In this document: positions 61,601 to 64,000 of the stretch, one piece after another
Layout of the letters: every line of letters starts with the position of its first letter
How positions within the stretch are numbered: position 1 is the stretch's first letter
NCBI GenBank assembly: GCA_003993805.1
Contig: RSEF01000027.1
Coordinates: forward strand, 1,626,532 to 1,690,531
Direction: 5' to 3'
Length of the DNA: 64,000 bases
Source of the DNA: Himantopus leucocephalus
Taxonomy: Eukaryota > Chordata > Aves > Charadriiformes > Recurvirostridae
Notes under the pieces: model-generated
Databases searched by the model: none
What the model was told of the DNA's origin: nothing
Seen by the model: only the letters and a program-made list of their open reading frames with translations
Program-made: the position numbers and the translations under genes

Positions 61601-64000
61601 CCAGCACAGGGGCAAAGTGCTCCCAGGAACCCCGGCTGGTGGAGGGCGATGCTCCTGGGAAACAGTTGTGTGATTTAGGCAGAGCTGAATGAGGAGGTCT
61701 GGATGTTTGGACTCGATAGTACTGAAGAAAAAGCAGTATTATTACATCATTGTTTCCTTCAGCTCGGGCCTGCCTTCCCCCACGCCCTGGTGTTTCAACA
61801 GCTCTTCTACTCCCCATCGCTGAAGAATGGAGACAGTCAGACTCCTCAGAAGATCCTAAGAAGGACACCTAAGAAGATTTCAGGTCCAGCTCTGGATCTC
61901 CAGTACATCAGAAAGCAGGGGAGGTTCCTGGAGGAAATAGCTCCTCCAGCTCTGCACGGTAGCTTGGAGAAAGGGATGTTGTAGTTTCTCAGTACCATGA
62001 AAAGACACGTCCTCAACGGCTCACGTGGAAGCCTACGCTGCAGTAGCCCATGACGCTTACCCCTGCTGGGGGATCAAGGAGTTTCCTGGTCAGGGAGGTT
62101 TGCCGGTCTGTGGGTTTGCCCCTATCCTACGGGTTCTCCTGCTCATGCTCCCAACACGTCCAGGGGCTGCACCTGAACGCTGGAGGATCTTCAAGGGCAG
62201 TGAGAAGTATCTGCCTGTTGCCATTATATGAGCAGATATTGGTATTGTAGCTCGTAGAGGACAAAGGAACAAACCAGAACTCTTCTCTCCTGAGACAGGA
62301 GCATGCTTTGTCCTGAGGAGAGATGAGAAATGCTCCGCAATCAGCTAATAAAATAAAGCAGCCCTGCACGTCATTAGGCTGCAATTCAAAACCCAAACAC
62401 AAATAAAACAATTTCCCTGTTAAGTGAAGCTTGCAGAATGAAAGTCCTGAACAGGTTTGTGTATGCTGTGGTTTCAGATGGAAAAGAGAAGAAAAAACCC
62501 ACCTGCTTCTAAATGGGTGAAGTAATTTTTCTTTGTAATTTCTGTAATTTACATAGTGACAGAATGCGCAGCGAGGTTGGCAGAAACCGCAGTGCAAGGA
62601 GCAAGGCTGGCTACATCAGGGCATCTCATGGCCCAAAAGATGATTTTTAGCCTTGCAAACCTCCCCACCAGCCCGGTCCAGTCAGCCTGTATCCCCTGGG
62701 CGGAGGCGATGGCAGGGGGACCGCTCCGAGGATGCTCGAGGAGATGCCCCCAGCGAGCGGCCGCATGGTCCTGCCAGAGCTGGAGCCAAGAGCCGGGACT
62801 GGGGTGAGACCGCGCTGGGACCGCGGCAAATCTCCCGCAAACCCTGCTGGGCTCAGGGGCTGGGAAAGGGGCCTGTCCCCACCACCCCAACTCTCAGAAT
62901 TAATTGAGCAGGGGAACTACAGATTCACAAGTTTTTGGCGTAAAAAGCCCACTTCAACAAACACAATATTCGGCTTTTTTTATAAATTGTAGCAATAATT
63001 ATAATCTAATGATCACTCCTATAATTATGAATAACTGCAAATGTCCAACCTTTTATCTAAATATAATAACAGTAATATTAGTATCTGATTGTTATAGCCA
63101 ATGACAAATACATGTGCAATGCAATAACAAGCAATTAACCCAATCTGTAGGTTACTAATGTCTCTTGCTTTCACTGATGCTATTATCAGCTGAAGAACAT
63201 TTCAGGAACATTCATTCTTCAGAATGACCCACAGCCTCGTTTAGGGAATTTTGTTGGTTTTAAGCTGAAAACACATTGCAGTTTTCATTTCCAGTACTGA
63301 CTCCCAACTTTCTGAGACGGGCAAAACTTTTAGGGTTTTTCAAGCTCTGCCTTTGCACAGAGACAGGGTCTCGGCAGCTTCTCCGAGTAACCTGGCGGCT
63401 CTGCACGATGCAGGAGAAAACTATTTGACCTCTTGGTCTGCTGAAAAATCCATTTGTTCTGACTGGAATGCAAAAGATGATAATCAATGCAATTTGGTGA
63501 AACTTTTTTGATTAAAATAAAATCCTCCCTGACTGATTGTAGCAGCAAGGGAGGGTGGAAAACGCCAGCTGTGAGAGAAGCCCGACCATGACACCGGGCT
63601 CGAGGAGGGCAGGGGAAGGGGCACAGACGGGACATGGTTTTCTCTGGCGTTATCCGAAGCGGATGGCCTCAACCAGCTGCTCCATCAGCTCCGACCCAGA
63701 GCAGTCCTTGGGCTGCTGCACTGGAGAGCTCAGGTCCCGGCAGCCGCTGGATGCGCGGATAAGGCTGAGCTCTGCCTCCTCCATCCTTTTGAGGCTCTGA
63801 ACCTGGCTGCTCGGTGGTAGGGCATCCCGACCAGTCCTCGAGGATCTGAATGAAGATGGTACCCAAAATTTGTCACATGGCTACGCTTACAGCCCAGTAA
63901 TCCTTTGCAGATGAAGATGAGAAGCTCAACATGAGCCGGCAATGTGCGCTGGCAGGACAGAAAGCCCCCGGCATCCCGGGCTGCACCCCCAGCAGCGTGG
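52660..64000. other. Non-coding right flank, no supported gene
   Basis: Open frames such as 54419-54724 (minus), 56375-56869 (minus) and 57363-57767 (minus) are not backed by splice sites or recognised domains. A poly-A/N/poly-G tract lies at 59989-60033. This is probably continuing intron or intergenic DNA to the right of CpG island 2. Confidence 0.5.
59989..60033. repeat. Poly-A, single N and poly-G tract
   Basis: Twelve A, one N, eight A and then a G-dominated run with a few interrupting bases. The N probably marks an unresolved homopolymer. The tract could be the degraded tail of an insertion, but no target duplication is visible. Confidence 0.85.

Overview
This looks like a window of bird nuclear DNA. 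It carries several CR1 LINE fragments of the avian type, including the C-terminal part of a CR1 reverse transcriptase, and an ERVL-type solo LTR of a family I know from neoavian birds. Gene density is low, there are two large CpG islands, and the coding signal is split into short exons with GT-AG borders. I see no bacterial operons, CRISPR arrays, rRNA or convincing tRNA. All identifications rest on reading the sequence and on memory of families; no search was run.

Layout. 1-7190: no gene, only a small tandem duplication of a hairpin near 5.2 kb. 7.2-7.5 kb: an old CR1 remnant. 8.43-9.42 kb: CpG island 1, with splice donors on both strands and a perfect palindromic RFX X-box; two weak plus-strand exon candidates follow near 9.5 kb. 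9.6-27.6 kb: mostly unexplained non-coding DNA with a perfect hairpin (11.66 kb), a cluster of two X-boxes (20.3-20.4 kb) and a CR1 fragment (22 kb). 27.6-about 40.4 kb: a multi-exon minus-strand gene, the one clear protein-coding gene in the window. 40.48-41.72 kb: CpG island 2, which probably fires in both directions: the minus-strand gene to the left, and a plus-strand transcript whose first exon ends at a strong donor at 41693 and whose next exon I cannot find. 41.7-64 kb: probably intronic or intergenic, with a 39-bp minisatellite, CR1 pieces, a solo LTR and several assembly gaps.

The minus-strand gene was assembled by hand. Eight exons (39731 down to 27881) can be joined with matching splice phases to give roughly 600 codons ending in a normal stop, with a poly(A) signal about 265 bases further on. 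I do not recognise the protein with confidence. One in-frame TAG sits in the third of these exons, directly before an ATG. It may be a real nonsense change, an assembly error or a sign of a mis-chosen exon. This gene and its stop codon, the bidirectional island and the paired X-boxes are the parts most worth a second look.
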